Notes under the pieces: model-generated | Seen by the model: the letters and a program-made list of their open reading frames with translations, nothing else | Told to the model about the DNA's origin: nothing | Databases searched by the model: none | Translations under genes and position numbers: made by a program | Source: Laccaria trichodermophora | Lineage: Eukaryota; Basidiomycota; Agaricomycetes; Agaricales; Hydnangiaceae | Direction: 5' to 3' | DNA: 64,000 nt | Assembly (NCBI GenBank): GCA_018417955.1 | Contig: JACTVC010000015.1 | Coordinates: forward strand, 645,862 to 709,861 | In this document: piece after piece, positions 10,505 through 22,700 of the stretch | How the letters are laid out: the number at the start of each line of letters is the position of its first letter | How positions within the stretch are numbered: the stretch's first letter is position 1

Positions 10505-12700
10505 TTAGTATTTGCCCATATGGATAAAGGGAACCCAACAATGGAATGAAACACCCTGTGAACGGAGTTTCTTGACTGCAAGGTGAAGGGCTAGAGCAGA
10601 CTTCATCATATCAGGTTCAGGAGCTGGTCTTCCATCAGGACTGCCAGAGAAAAGTTCTTCATAGAATGTGTCCACAATAGTTGGTCTGTCTGCATCCAAC
10701 ATTTTCCTAGCCCAATTAACACTCAGAATATATTTCCAAGGAAACAATGTAATAAGAACCTACCACATAGTAGCAACAACCTGCCAAAATCCACAAAAGA
10801 TCAAGCTTGCACCTATGCTCATTGCCTCATCTGGTAGATTTTGATCACCCATGGCTGTCTCACAAGCACAAAGAAAGGCAAGTGATCCATTAGGCATCTT
10901 TTCCTTCATAATTCTTGAGATTCGGAGTCATCCATCATCAAGCTCAAGCCCACTGTCAAGTGGGCTCAATGGATCTTGTTTCCCATGGCATGCAAAGTGA
11001 ACAATAGACACATTTGAAAGATGGGAGGCAACAGCTTCAACTCCAGCAGATACTCCAGGAACTCCTAATTCAATGAGAGCTTTGCAAGATAGATGTTGCC
11101 AAATGTTTTCTAGCTCCCTTATTGTAGAACGCAACCCTTTAGATTGGATCACAGCCATCATTTGGAATGATTGGGTGGTGGGAGCTGAATCCAAAGCCAG
11201 AAGTGCCCCTATGGTTGGAGTGTATGAAGAAATGAAGTAATCTGGAGCACAATCAATCTTGTCACCATAGCAGCCTGCAGCATGGATGGGAAGAAAGGTG
11301 AAATGTCCAGTTGGGCACCATTTCAAAACAGTCATTTTGTTTGATTTCTGTAATATTTTGTAAGTAAGACTCAGGACAATCATCTGCAGAAATATATTGA
11401 CTGACCTTAATATCAAGAAAGTCAATGACTGGCTTCACCAATTCATCCCACAGCTCCCTCAAAACAAATTTAAACTTGTCATCTGAAGATCTAGGGCTGC
11501 CAGTGCTAACCCTCCCTGCTCGCTGTTCTCCTAGAAGTGTTATATCTATGTCTTGGGTTTGATCAATGAGTGATTGTGATATCCGCAACTGAGAGCTAGA
11601 GGCTATTTGAATGATCTGAGCAAGTTCCTCCAGCCTAGGAGTACCTAACTTTGGAAGAGGAATGTGATGATTGATTGTTGATGTCATGATGAGGCAATGG
11701 CTTTCATCATTATTTGCAATGAGAATGACAACTGGATGTTCCGATGTGGCTGCTTTGAGTGAGGATAAACAGGATGGGTGTAGAAAGTCCTCAAATCCAC
11801 TCAATTTCCTCACTGTGTCAATAGATTGATCCCATTCTTCAGCAAGGCGATTGAGTCAGGCTGCTTCCTGGTCTATAGATAACTTCTTCCTGTTATCCAA
11901 AATCTCAGAAAAAACATTATGATGAGATCCAATCTCCAGCTGAGTTGCAATGTTTTGTAGTTTATCTGCCAATTCTGGTGCAATCTTGTGGAGTTGATCA
12001 AAGGGTGAGCAGAGAGATAGGACCTGTGACCAGAAGATACTTCGTCCTGCTTCTAGAAGTTCTATGGCTTTATCTATATGTCCAGAGCGAATGGCACATC
12101 TAGCTGCATCCCAAGCTAAGCCATCACTGACTGCAGTCATGGCATCCTGTCGTGATGCTACATCCAAGCTCAGAGCAGCCATCTGTGGTAAAGCCTGTAT
12201 GGAAGCTTCATAAGCATCAATTGCAGAGCTATGTTGATTTATCTCTGCATAATGTATCCATTTCCTTGCAACACGGAGGCGAGCAGATGGAGATTGGAAG
12301 GGGTATTGAGCAGCAGTGAGGAATAAGGACATTGCTTCATTGCTGGATCGATTGGGATGGGGTGGAGGGACGAGCACAAGAGCTTGCCTATGCAGAGAAA
12401 TGGCTTCATCAAGATCACTTTGCTGACCTCCTTGCTCAAACTGGGTCCACAGTGCAAAAGCAAGATTGTTGAGAGAGCTGGATCGATCAGGGTGGGGTGG
12501 AAGTTGGAGCTCAAGAGCTTGCCTGTGCAAAGAAATGGCTTCATTGAGATCACTCTGCTGACCTCCTTGCTCAAATCGGGTTGACAGTGCATTTGCAAGA
12601 TTGTTGAGGGAGCTGGATCGATTGGGATGGGGTGGAGGGACAAGCTCAAGAGCTTGCCTATGCAAAGAAATGGCTTCATCAAGATCACTTTGCTGACCTC
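10505..12700 (-). pseudogene. TPR-CHAT protein, 3' part, cut off by LTR retrotransposon
   Basis: Reading leftwards from 12700, about three 45-residue tetratricopeptide units (LNNLA.AL.TRF.QGGQQSDLDEAISLHRQALEL) lead into a helical linker and a C-terminal CHAT (caspase HetF-associated, clan CD peptidase-like) domain. The putative catalytic pair is visible: His in FACHGKQ (near 10985) and Cys in FLCACETA (near 10890). An intron follows FLDIK at about 11400 and another precedes KMLDADRP at about 10703. The frame carries in-frame TGA codons at 11856-11858 (between QEAA and LNRLAEEW) and 10928-10930 (between LELDDG and LRIS), each easily derived from CGA. TPR-CHAT proteins are abundant in mushrooms, and CHAT domains elsewhere act as proteases in defence or cell-death systems; the substrate here is unknown. 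The 5' half lies at 26272-26950. Confidence 0.82.
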
Positions 12701-13632
12701 TGTGGAAGTGCAGAGTGGTTCACTCACGGCACTTCCGTTATGTTTTTATTCTTCATGCGCGTTGGTTTTGACGGTTTTATTTTTATTTTTATTGTCTCTT
12801 TTACTTTTATAGGTTATAAAGAAGAAGTTCAAATGTTCAAAATCGATTCTTTTCGTTGTGCGCTCGTACACGTCGAAGAGTGACTCTCTGGGGACAATGA
12901 CATCATCGTCGGCTAATCTGCAATCTATGGAAGATCGGCTTAGAATTCTCTTCTTTGTACGCCCTGATTTTATTTTTCTTCTTTTCATTTATTTTTAATT
13001 TGTTTACTTACAACAAACTCTCTTGAGTTCAATGTTGAGCCTTAGGACTGGATGGTAGGGTTGAAGCGTCGACGGCTGTGAAGCCCGCACTGAGGGGGCG
13101 GTCGCGTTTGTAAATAGGCCTCTCTCAGCATCGATTAGCTCCCCGAGTTATTCCCAGTCCAACGGTTCGGCGGAAGGACTTGACGGGATGCGTCAAAAAC
13201 TATTTTTACTTTTATTCTTTCGAAGTCTTCTTTTCTTTATAAATTTTTTGGACAGGCAGCATGCGAGTACGTGCAGATGCCTTGTGATTGTTGTTTTTGT
13301 ATTTAAGGTGTCCTCCCACCTTGCGAATGGAGCTTTATCCTTTTCCCTCCAAGTACTTTCTCTCCCTAAGATTTCAAGATTTTCAAGTGCTCACAAGTAC
13401 GACGACCTTGAAAGACTTCAAGATTCTCTTTTACTCGCCATACGCTCCCATGCCACCATCTACAAGAAGTTTACACAATACGCCCCTGAACGCGTACTCA
13501 CACGCTTAGACACTAAGTGCCCTTTTTCGCTGTTCCTTTGTTCCTTTTTCTCCCGTTCCTTTCTCTCCCCTCTTTATTTTGGTAGATGACCAGTTATTCC
13601 GTTTCTCGCTGTCGAACTTTCGTTCTTCCACA
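12701..13632 (+). repeat. 5' LTR of the Ty3/gypsy element
   Basis: 932 bp with 8-bp terminal inverted repeats TGTGGAAG/CTTCCACA. It differs from the 3' LTR at about two dozen positions by eye, nearly all transitions, many of them CG in one copy and TG or CA in the other. A TPR gene repeat abuts it directly on the left. Downstream TGGTGACCGAGACAGGG at about 13634 is in the place of the tRNA primer-binding site. Confidence 0.92.
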
Positions 13633-13918
13633 GTGGTGACCGAGACAGGGGACTGGTTTTCCGTTCTGCTTCTTAATCAAGTATCAAAACTGCATTGGTA
13701 CATGCCTCGTTAACGCATACGCGCTGATTACTCGGTTTTCAGACGCATACAATCAATCTCCTGATTCGCAAAAACCCAAAACTCGATTACCTTTCACCTC
13801 TTTTCTTCATCCGTAGTCCTGGAAGCTCCTGGACTACTGAATCAACCGCATATACGCTAAGTTTCTTTTTAAAACTCCCCTCTTTTCATTTTAAATTTTC
13901 TTCTTATCGTTTTTTACG
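13633..13918 (+). other. Retrotransposon leader between 5' LTR and gag
   Basis: Contains the probable primer-binding site at its first bases and otherwise pyrimidine-rich untranslated leader. No ORF seen. Confidence 0.55.
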
Positions 13919-16522
13919 ATGATTCCTTCTGATGATCAAATAGGATCACTTCCTCTTCATTCGTCTGCTTCCTCTTCTTCCAAAAATAGTCTAAACACTA
14001 CGCTAGGTGTCCCTATGCCCACTCCAGGAGTGCCTGGGGCTCCCAAGTTTAGAGGAAAACGAGTTTCTGACTTTTTAGATTCGCTCGAGCAGCATGCCGA
14101 TAGTGCGCATGTTCCGCACTCTCAGTTGCCGGGTTATGTCCTTAGATACTGCCATACGAAAGTCCGAATGGTTATCGGCGCATCCGCATTGCTATCCGGA
14201 GATGACTGGGTTTCAACAAGATTACTCCTCGACGACCTTTATGGGTCAAATGATTCCATTCCTCAAAACTCTCCCGATCGGTTGCATCTGTGGTGCTCAA
14301 AGCATGGAGAGTCGGGGAGTATTACTTCCCAAAGGGATGTCGACAAATACTACCAGGATTTTACTGCCTTATCCGCAGAATTGACTCCTAATAAAATGCT
14401 CGCTAATGATGTTAACCTTTGTTTTTATAGAGGGATTCCGACATCTTTGCGTTCCCGCATCAAGAAGCGTATACCGCTGGCCAACCTCAAAACTTCTTCA
14501 CCTCCGACAACAGCGACACTCCTCAGCTTGCTAAGAGCGGAGTTCGACAACAAGGACTTAGACGCAAAGACAACAGACGTGAGTATCGACCTGGATTCTG
14601 ACTCCGACTCTAGCTCGAGCGACTCCGACGAGGATATTGACAAGGTAGTCTTGACAAAGAAGAAGAAGAAAAATCCTTCAAAGAAGGTCACATTCGAAAA
14701 GACGGTCCCGGCTACGCCAATCGTCGAACCTGTCAACCTCGGTCCTGTAGATCGTCTCGCAAAACAGATGGAGGATTTAAGGCTTGCTCACACTGAGTTT
14801 TTACGTTCAGTCAATGTAACCCCTAATGCAAACCTGACTAACCAGCAAGTCATGAGAGAGGCTAGATGTTTCTTTTGCGACAAGACCACACACAGACTCG
14901 GCCTAAAGTTCTGTCCGGAAGTCGAGGTATGTATCAAAGAAGGCTTGGTGGCTTACACTCCTCTTGGTAGGTTGGCGCGCTCCGATGGGTCAGAACTCCC
15001 TCAGGCGTTCGGAAGCGACGGCGGTGTTGCTAAAGTCTTACGAGAGCAACACGCTGCTTCAAGCCATTTAAAAGGTAAGGCCCGGGAGGCTTCTAGAGAC
15101 CTACCTCCCCATATGGCCAACTACGCTGGTCTGCTTTTTGACGGTCAGGAAGTCTTATCTTCTGATATTTTTAACGCTTCCCCTTCTTTGGTTATACCTG
15201 AGTGGCGCGCGTCCCCTTCATCAACTCTAGCTGTTACCCGCTCTCAAAAAGATAAAGAAACACGCTTCGACCCCATCAAACGCCCTGAGAAGAGACAAAA
15301 CGAAGCTAAGTCCACTCCTAAACTGAAAGAGAATCAAAATAAGCCTCCAATTCCTACACTCAGTAACCTTAGGCCAGCGGACGTGCCGATTCAGTCAAAT
15401 CCTCAAGCGTTCAACTTGAGGACCCCTGCTGTTCAAACGACCCTTCAGGCTTTCAATGTACGACCTCCCGCTGTTAACACAGAAGACGCGTTCAAGAATC
15501 GTCAGGCGGCGACGTCAAAAACCAAAGATGTGGATATGAAGGATGCAACTTCAAAAGCTAAGTCAAGCCCTTCTTACCATTTTACATCTGACATTCAGGA
15601 GATGTACGATCTAGACAAGATCATACAGGAAAAAGTAAATAAGACGCTCGTTCATCTAGAGCTTGGCGAACTTCTGGCGATTTCGGCATTCCTACAAAAA
15701 TCGGTCAGCAACATGACAAAGACGCGTCGTGAATACACATCCAAGCCAGTCGTCGCAAGCATTGTTGAAGTGCTTGAAGAACCCGAATGGTCAGAAGAAG
15801 AGAATGAAGTATCCAAGCTGGCGGGGGGTTATGAATCTGACGATGAGGACTTTTATCGCTCTCTTCCGGCTGCCGAATCCTTCACTAATTCTAGTTTTGT
15901 TGAGTCGTGTCTAGGACTTGAGTTCGACGAGTCTTCCGAATCAAAAGAAGATATTATGATACACTACGCGTCTGCGGTCAAGATCCATCCTACGCCTCAG
16001 CCACTTTTTGCAATGGTCACAGGACGCTTCAAAGGAAAGTTTGCAGGACTGGACATGATATTCATGATTGATACAGGCTCTGAGTTAAATTTGATGGCTA
16101 AAGAATTCTATGATAGGACGAGTCTGGCTATTGACCTTGATGGAACGCGTTGGTCCCTCAAAGGGATAAACGGACGACCTGTTCCACTTGGTGGATGCGT
16201 CCGAGACGCTGAAATCAAGATTTCGGGAAGGCACTTCAACCATCACGTATTCGTCAGCAGAGAAGGAACTGGCAAACAAGAAATTATACTAGGCCAGCCC
16301 TGGTTGCAATGGTACTCCGCATCAATCCAATACACCCGCCAAGGAGCGATGAACATGAGGATTTGGCAAGATGGAGATGGTGGCAAATATGATTGTTGTA
16401 ACCAAGGCCTGTCTATCCTTATTCCTCTTTGCACTCCTGGCGCTCCTCGTAACACAGCTACCCTTAACCTGAATCATGGACCAAGAATTGAAGAAGTTGA
16501 AGACATCGATGCGGGAAAATGA
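13919..16522 (+). CDS. Retrotransposon gag-protease ORF
   Basis: Single 867-codon ORF from ATG 13919. The N-terminal half is a gag-like helical region followed by an acidic Ser/Asp run (near residue 222-240) and a lysine cluster. A nucleocapsid-type zinc knuckle variant C-x2-C-x4-H-x6-C lies near residues 317-332. After a long low-complexity linker comes an aspartic protease with the DTGS active site near residue 718 and a GQPWL motif further on. The protease is therefore fused to gag and not to pol. The ORF is uninterrupted, in contrast with pol. Its stop codon overlaps the pol start as ATGA at 16519-16522. Confidence 0.88.
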   Translation: MIPSDDQIGSLPLHSSASSSSKNSLNTTLGVPMPTPGVPGAPKFRGKRVSDFLDSLEQHADSAHVPHSQLPGYVLRYCHTKVRMVIGASALLSGDDWVSTRLLLDDLYGSNDSIPQNSPDRLHLWCSKHGESGSITSQRDVDKYYQDFTALSAELTPNKMLANDVNLCFYRGIPTSLRSRIKKRIPLANLKTSSPPTTATLLSLLRAEFDNKDLDAKTTDVSIDLDSDSDSSSSDSDEDIDKVVLTKKKKKNPSKKVTFEKTVPATPIVEPVNLGPVDRLAKQMEDLRLAHTEFLRSVNVTPNANLTNQQVMREARCFFCDKTTHRLGLKFCPEVEVCIKEGLVAYTPLGRLARSDGSELPQAFGSDGGVAKVLREQHAASSHLKGKAREASRDLPPHMANYAGLLFDGQEVLSSDIFNASPSLVIPEWRASPSSTLAVTRSQKDKETRFDPIKRPEKRQNEAKSTPKLKENQNKPPIPTLSNLRPADVPIQSNPQAFNLRTPAVQTTLQAFNVRPPAVNTEDAFKNRQAATSKTKDVDMKDATSKAKSSPSYHFTSDIQEMYDLDKIIQEKVNKTLVHLELGELLAISAFLQKSVSNMTKTRREYTSKPVVASIVEVLEEPEWSEEENEVSKLAGGYESDDEDFYRSLPAAESFTNSSFVESCLGLEFDESSESKEDIMIHYASAVKIHPTPQPLFAMVTGRFKGKFAGLDMIFMIDTGSELNLMAKEFYDRTSLAIDLDGTRWSLKGINGRPVPLGGCVRDAEIKISGRHFNHHVFVSREGTGKQEIILGQPWLQWYSASIQYTRQGAMNMRIWQDGDGGKYDCCNQGLSILIPLCTPGAPRNTATLNLNHGPRIEEVEDIDAGK

Positions 16523-18065
16523 GGACAGGCACGTATCCCGAGCCTGGACTTGACCAGGACGTGTCCGTTCCAACCCTCAGGCGCTCGCTTCATGCGTTGA
16601 TGGGGACTTATGGCTTTGACTTTCCTTCTTTCGTTCCTGATTTAGAACCCCCACAAGCTTACGATTTACTTTTACAGAACGTCGCTCATTGCTCTCCTAG
16701 ATCTTCTAGACCACTTCTCACTCCTTGGACTCGACGCGCCCTCGTATATGAATCAAACCCTCTTCAAAAGCGCACTAAATACAAAACTGTAGACAAGAAA
16801 GTCCGACCTGTCCCAAGTTACATGCCAGATCCAGCCGGGCAAGTTTTTCGCCCTGTTGATATACCTACACTGCCTCTTCTCCCTATAGATCCGCCGTTTC
16901 TCCGAGATTTTGTTCCATCAGTGCGCCTTTCACTTGATCGTCTAGAGAAAATTTTGACGAGCGTCCCTAAAGGATTCCTTCAACCTCGGGAAACTGACCT
17001 TTTAGTTTTTGTTCTGCAAACGCGTCAACAGGCTCTAGCCTTTGACAACTCTGAATGGGGTACATTTTCTGACAAGTATTTCCCTGACTACGAAATTCCG
17101 GTAATAGAACACATTCCGTGGGTTCAGGCACCCATACGTATACCCAAATCCATCGAAGACACAGTGTGACAAATGCTTCTTGATCAGAAAGCCGCTGGGA
17201 AATATGAATATTCAACTGCTTCCTACCGCTCAAGAATTTTTGCAGTCGAAAAACCGAAAGGCGGCATCCGTTTAGTTGCCGACGTTCAAGAGCTCAACCG
17301 AGTTACAGTACGTGATGCAAGCTTACCTCCCAGAACTGATGACTTTGCAGAAGGTTTCGTGGGGCACATTATCTATGGACTGGCTGACTTGTTTTCGGGA
17401 TATGATGGAAGAAAACTTGCAGTTGTCTCGAGGCCTCTGACTACTTTTACCTGCTTGATAGGCCCCCTCCGTTCTTGCGTGCTTCCTCAAGGAGCCACCA
17501 ATTCGTTGCCAGAATTTCAACGATGCACGACCCACACCTTACAAGACGAAATTCCCAAGTACGGCAATGTGTTTGTGGACGACGTCGGATTGAAAGGCCC
17601 TACTTCGACTTACAACAACTCAGAGATTGCTCCAGGGATTCGACGCTTCATTTACGAGTATGCGATGATTCTTGACAGGTTTCTGATGTGCTTTATCCAA
17701 GCAGGGATTACGGCTTCTGGAAGCAAGATGGTTCTCGCGACTCCACGTCTACATATTGTTGGGACTATCGTGTCAAAAGAAGGATGGCATCTAGAACACG
17801 GTTTGGTCACGAAGATTTTAAATTGGGGACCTTTGACGAGTGTTATGGATGTTCGTTCATTTCGAGTGGTACCTACCATTTAAATCATATAAAATAGGCA
17901 ACTGTCAGCACAGTCATTTATTTGCAGCCAAGGTTTTTTATGATATGAAATGCCTAGGCAAACTTATGAAATCATTTCATTTTCATTTTCCTAGCCTATG
18001 TCATTTATCCCAGCTCCATGTCAATCATTCAAACCTTGATTTCATTTCCATTTCATTGCTTGCCT

Positions 18066-18700
18066 GGTGCTGTATTTCATTGCTTCCTGGTGCGATGTTT
18101 TAGCCATTTCATTCCTACCCAGCCCAATATTTCATTGCTTGCCTGGTGATGTATTTCATTGCTTCCTGGTGCAATGTTTTAGCCATTTCATTCCTACCCA
18201 GCCCAATATTTCATTGCTTGCCTTGTGATGTATTTCATTCCTTCCTGGTGCGATGTTTTAGCCATTTCATTCCTACCCAGCCCTATATTTCATTGCTTGC
18301 CTGGTGCCATATTTCATTGCTTCCTGGTGCGATGTTTTAGCCATTTCATTCCTACCCAGCCCTATATTTCATTGCTTGCCTGGTGCCATATTTCATTGCT
18401 TCCTAGTGCGATGTTTTAGTCATTTCATTTCTACCCAGCCCTATATTTCATTAATTTCCTGGTGCTATATTTCATTGCTCTCCTAGTGCGATGTTTTAAT
18501 GATTTCATTTCTTCCTGGCCTCATATTTCATTGCCTGCTTACCTTGATGTTTTAGCCATTTCATTACTTGCCTTGGGCTATATTTCATTGCTTTCCTGGT
18601 GCGATGTTTTAGTCATTTCATTTTTTTGTCAGGGATATTTCATTTCTTGCCTTGGGATATTTCACATCCATTTCATTCCTTGCCTGGGGCAATTTCATAC
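18066..18700 (+). repeat. 79-bp tandem repeat in left palindrome arm
   Basis: Units of about 79 bp carry TATTTCATTGCTTGCCTGG, GCGATGTTTTAGCCATTTCA and TTCCTACCCAGCCC. Five or so near-identical copies grade into degenerate ones towards 18700. The mirrored array is at 21461-22095. Overlapping frames with a 79-bp offset here are artefacts of the repeat. Confidence 0.85.
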
Positions 18701-19199
18701 CTACCCTACTGCATTTATCATTGCCTCCTCACTGTTTCCCACAGTCTGCCCACTGTTTTCAGGGTCCAAGAGCACACTTCTAAATATGGAAATGTGCGCT
18801 TTTCTGAATGAAAAATAGCAATAAAATAGGGAAAATATATGGGATGGTAGTACTCAAATTTGCAAGATTTGTATTTGTTAGGGTCCATTGGGGCATGATA
18901 TTGGTCACATGACCAATTACCAAAAATGGTCAAAAATGAAAGTTGTAGCCCTACACTGTAGCTTCCTGAATCTGTTCAAATTATGTTTTGAAGTGCTCCC
19001 CTTGTGGATATATGAGGTAATGGAATCCCAAAAGTGTTGTGTTTTTTTTTTGTTTTTTGCATTTTTCTCCATGAAAACAAAACCAAACAATATGATTTCA
19101 GTATATTTGGAAAGCTAAAAGAAAGGGCTACAGTTATTGTATCATGGGAAAAATGACCAAAAAAGGAAGGTGCATGCCCCAGAAAAGGAATTGTCAGAT

Positions 19200-19735
19200 A
19201 TAGACAACCAAGTTTACTGATAGACTACAAAAAAGTCACACTCAGACTACAAGGTTTACTGATAGACTACAAAAGTTGGACTTAGACTACCAAGTTTACT
19301 GATAGACTACAAAAGTCACACTTAGACTACAAAGTTAGGGTTAGGGCTAAAAGGTTATCCAATAGCCCATCCATCACATACATGGCACATATTATGCAAA
19401 AAAAAAAGAGAGCATCATGAGAGCCATTATAATAGGTTGTCCTGTCCAATTTCATCATTAGAAAAGTTTGTAGTGTCCACTTTTGACTACAAAAGTTTGT
19501 AGTGTCCGCTTTTTTATTGGAAAAGTTTGTAGTGTCTGCTTTTTCATTGAAAAAGTGTGTAGTGTCTGCTTTTTTAGACTACAAAAGTTTGTAGTGTGTG
19601 CTTTTTTATTGGAAAAGTTTGGAAAAGTGTGTAGTGTCTACTTTTTCATTGAAAAAGTCTGTAGTGTCTGCTTTTTCAGACTACAAAAGTTTGTAGTGTC
19701 TGCTTTTTGAGACTACAAAAGTGTTTAGTTGGCAT
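19200..19735 (+). repeat. Short-unit repeats (AGACTACAAAAG / TTTGTAGTGTC) in left arm
   Basis: Two related arrays: 19200-19340 repeats AGACTACAAAAGT...TTTACTGATAG, and 19460-19735 repeats AAAAGTTTGTAGTGTCTGC about every 35 bp. The two motifs are partly reverse complements of each other (CTACAAA/TTTGTAG), so the arrays can also pair within an arm. Mirrored at 20426-20961. Confidence 0.75.
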
Positions 19736-22700
19736 GTAAATGATGGTGTCCTTCGCCCTGTTTATGTTATGGGGATGAGATTGAAGGATTGACATGATCT
19801 TACATATTGCCAATGCTGCAGCATTACATTTTGACATCATGCACAAGTTGTCTTTCACATTAGGAAAGGCTATTCCAAACCTTTCATATTGGTACCTACA
19901 ATCCTATGTCAAAACATAATTATAAATTTATGTGGGGATATCGCTGGAGTATTGCCATGACTCTGTCAAGCCAGAGGAGGCCATTCATGTTGATATCTAC
20001 TGTTTTGTCTCAATACATGGTCAACTTACAACATGATCTAACTTGAGGACAGCTCCAAGGATGAATTAGCTTATCATTCTATAGCACTCAAAGACCTGAT
20101 ATCCAAGTTGACTGACTATGTTTGGGACAGGCCAGTAGCTATCAATGTGAAAGCAGGCATGATGTAAAAAAGTGATAATGTGGCAATAACAATATGAAAA
20201 ATCATGGCAATCCTTCAGCCATATCCCCACATGAATGTATAATTATGTTTGACATAGGATTGTAGGTACCAATATGAAAGGTTTGGAATAGCCTTTCCTA
20301 ATGTGAAAGACAACTTGTGCATGATGTCAAAATGTAATGCTGCAGCATTGGCAATATGTAAGATCATGTCAATCCTTCAATCTCATCCCCATAACATAAA
20401 CAGGGCGAAGGACACCATCATTTACATGCCAACTAAACACTTTTGTAGTCTCAAAAAGCAGACACTACAAACTTTTGTAGTCTGAAAAAGCAGACACTAC
20501 AGACTTTTTCAATGAAAAAGTAGACACTACACACTTTTCCAAACTTTTCCAATAAAAAAGCACACACTACAAACTTTTGTAGTCTAAAAAAGCAGACACT
20601 ACACACTTTTTCAATGAAAAAGCAGACACTACAAACTTTTCCAATAAAAAAGCGGACACTACAAACTTTTGTAGTCAAAAGTGGACACTACAAACTTTTC
20701 TAATGATGAAATTGGACAGGACAACCTATTATAATGGCTCTCATGATGCTCTCTTTTTTTTTTGCATAATATGTGCCATGTATGTGATGGATGGGCTATT
20801 GGATAACCTTTTAGCCCTAACCCTAACTTTGTAGTCTAAGTGTGACTTTTGTAGTCTATCAGTAAACTTGGTAGTCTAAGTCCAACTTTTGTAGTCTATC
20901 AGTAAACCTTGTAGTCTGAGTGTGACTTTTTTGTAGTCTATCAGTAAACTTGGTTGTCTATATCTGACAATTCCTTTTCTGGGGCATGCACCTTCCTTTT
21001 TTGGTCATTTTTCCCATGATACAATAACTGTAGCCCTTTCTTTTAGCTTTCCAAATATACTGAAATCATATTGTTTGGTTTTGTTTTCATGGAGAAAAAT
21101 GCAAAAAACAAAAAAAAAACACAACACTTTTGGGATTCCATTACCTCATATATCCACAAGGGGAGCACTTCAAAACATAATTTGAACAGATTCAGGAAGC
21201 TACAGTGTAGGGCTACAACTTTCATTTTTGACCATTTTTGGTAATTGGTCATGTGACCAATATCATGCCCCAATGGACCCTAACAAATACAAATCTTGCA
21301 AATTTGAGTACTACCATCCCATATATTTTCCCTATTTTATTGCTATTTTTCATTCAGAAAAGCGCACATTTCCATATTTAGAAGTGTGCTCTTGGACCCT
21401 GAAAACAGTGGGCAGACTGTGGGAAACAGTGAGGAGGCAATGATAAATGCAGTAGGGTAGGTATGAAATTGCCCCAGGCAAGGAATGAAATGGATGTGAA
21501 ATATCCCAAGGCAAGAAATGAAATATCCCTGACAAAAAAATGAAATGACTAAAACATCGCACCAGGAAAGCAATGAAATATAGCCCAAGGCAAGTAATGA
21601 AATGGCTAAAACATCAAGGTAAGCAGGCAATGAAATATGAGGCCAGGAAGAAATGAAATCATTAAAACATCGCACTAGGAGAGCAATGAAATATAGCACC
21701 AGGAAATTAATGAAATATAGGGCTGGGTAGAAATGAAATGACTAAAACATCGCACTAGGAAGCAATGAAATATGGCACCAGGCAAGCAATGAAATATAGG
21801 GCTGGGTAGGAATGAAATGGCTAAAACATCGCACCAGGAAGCAATGAAATATGGCACCAGGCAAGCAATGAAATATAGGGCTGGGTAGGAATGAAATGGC
21901 TAAAACATCGCACCAGGAAGGAATGAAATACATCACAAGGCAAGCAATGAAATATTGGGCTGGGTAGGAATGAAATGGCTAAAACATTGCACCAGGAAGC
22001 AATGAAATACATCACCAGGCAAGCAATGAAATATTGGGCTGGGTAGGAATGAAATGGCTAAAACATCGCACCAGGAAGCAATGAAATACAGCACCAGGCA
22101 AGCAATGAAATGGAAATGAAATCAAGGTTTGAATGATTGACATGGAGCTGGGATAAATGACATAGGCTAGGAAAATGAAAATGAAATGATTTCATAAGTT
22201 TGCCTAGGCATTTCATATCATAAAAAACCTTGGCTGCAAATAAATGACTGTGCTGACAGTTGCCTATTTTATATGATTTAAATGGTAGCCACTAATGTCA
22301 TTTCTGGGTACTGCAGGTGTCGGGAGAAAATGGATACGCGGTTTTTCCCTCATTGCTAAGCCGCTGACGCTCCTCACGAAAATTGCAGTCCAACGACAGT
22401 TTTTCTTCTCAAAAGAAGCAGAAGACGCCCAGAACGAACTCAAACGTCTGGTTTCGACAGCGCCTGTCCTCGTTAAGTTAGATTACGAAGCGGCAAAACT
22501 TCTTTCACATCAAGATTCACTACCGCGGGCTTCAGAACATGGACTCGTCATCATTGCAGTCTATTCTTGTCAAAATGGAACGGGATGGATTCTATTCCAG
22601 ATGGTGGAAAAAGAGAAACACCCGGTGATATTTGGTTCTTGCACTTTCAACGACACTGAATCACGTTACTCTCAACCTAAACTAGAACTTTATGGCGTTT

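Larger units (their letters stand above)
17864..22297. mobile_element. Giant palindromic (foldback) element nested in pol
   Basis: A 4434-bp insert splits the pol codons for RSF/LGTAG. TCATTTC is present on both sides (17857-17863 and 22298-22304) as a 7-bp target duplication. The insert is an inverted repeat: bases 17873-19913 are mirrored by 20248-22288 (coordinates sum to 40161) with no mismatch noticed, giving arms of about 2041 bp around a 334-bp centre. The outermost nine bases of each end and the first 40 bp or so of the centre are related but diverged. No transposase-like ORF is present; open frames are mirror copies of repeat-derived sequence. It is thus a non-autonomous foldback element whose mobilising enzyme is unknown. 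Confidence 0.88.

Noticed and set aside
18066..18700. Regular repeats considered as a CRISPR array
   Set aside because: Contiguous tandem units without unique spacers, in a eukaryotic genome.
19335..19346. Two tandem TTAGGG units (and the mirror image at 20815-20826), suggesting telomere sequence
   Set aside because: Only two units inside a longer repeat-rich transposon arm; there is no array, and a chance occurrence is likely.
18066..22095. Many short ORFs with identical products in both orientations
   Set aside because: Products of a 79-bp tandem repeat and of the palindrome, not genes.
17864..22297. Palindrome as a pure assembly artefact
   Set aside because: A 7-bp duplication, diverged outer ends, a distinct central segment and in-frame continuation of pol argue for a real insertion, though read support still needs checking.
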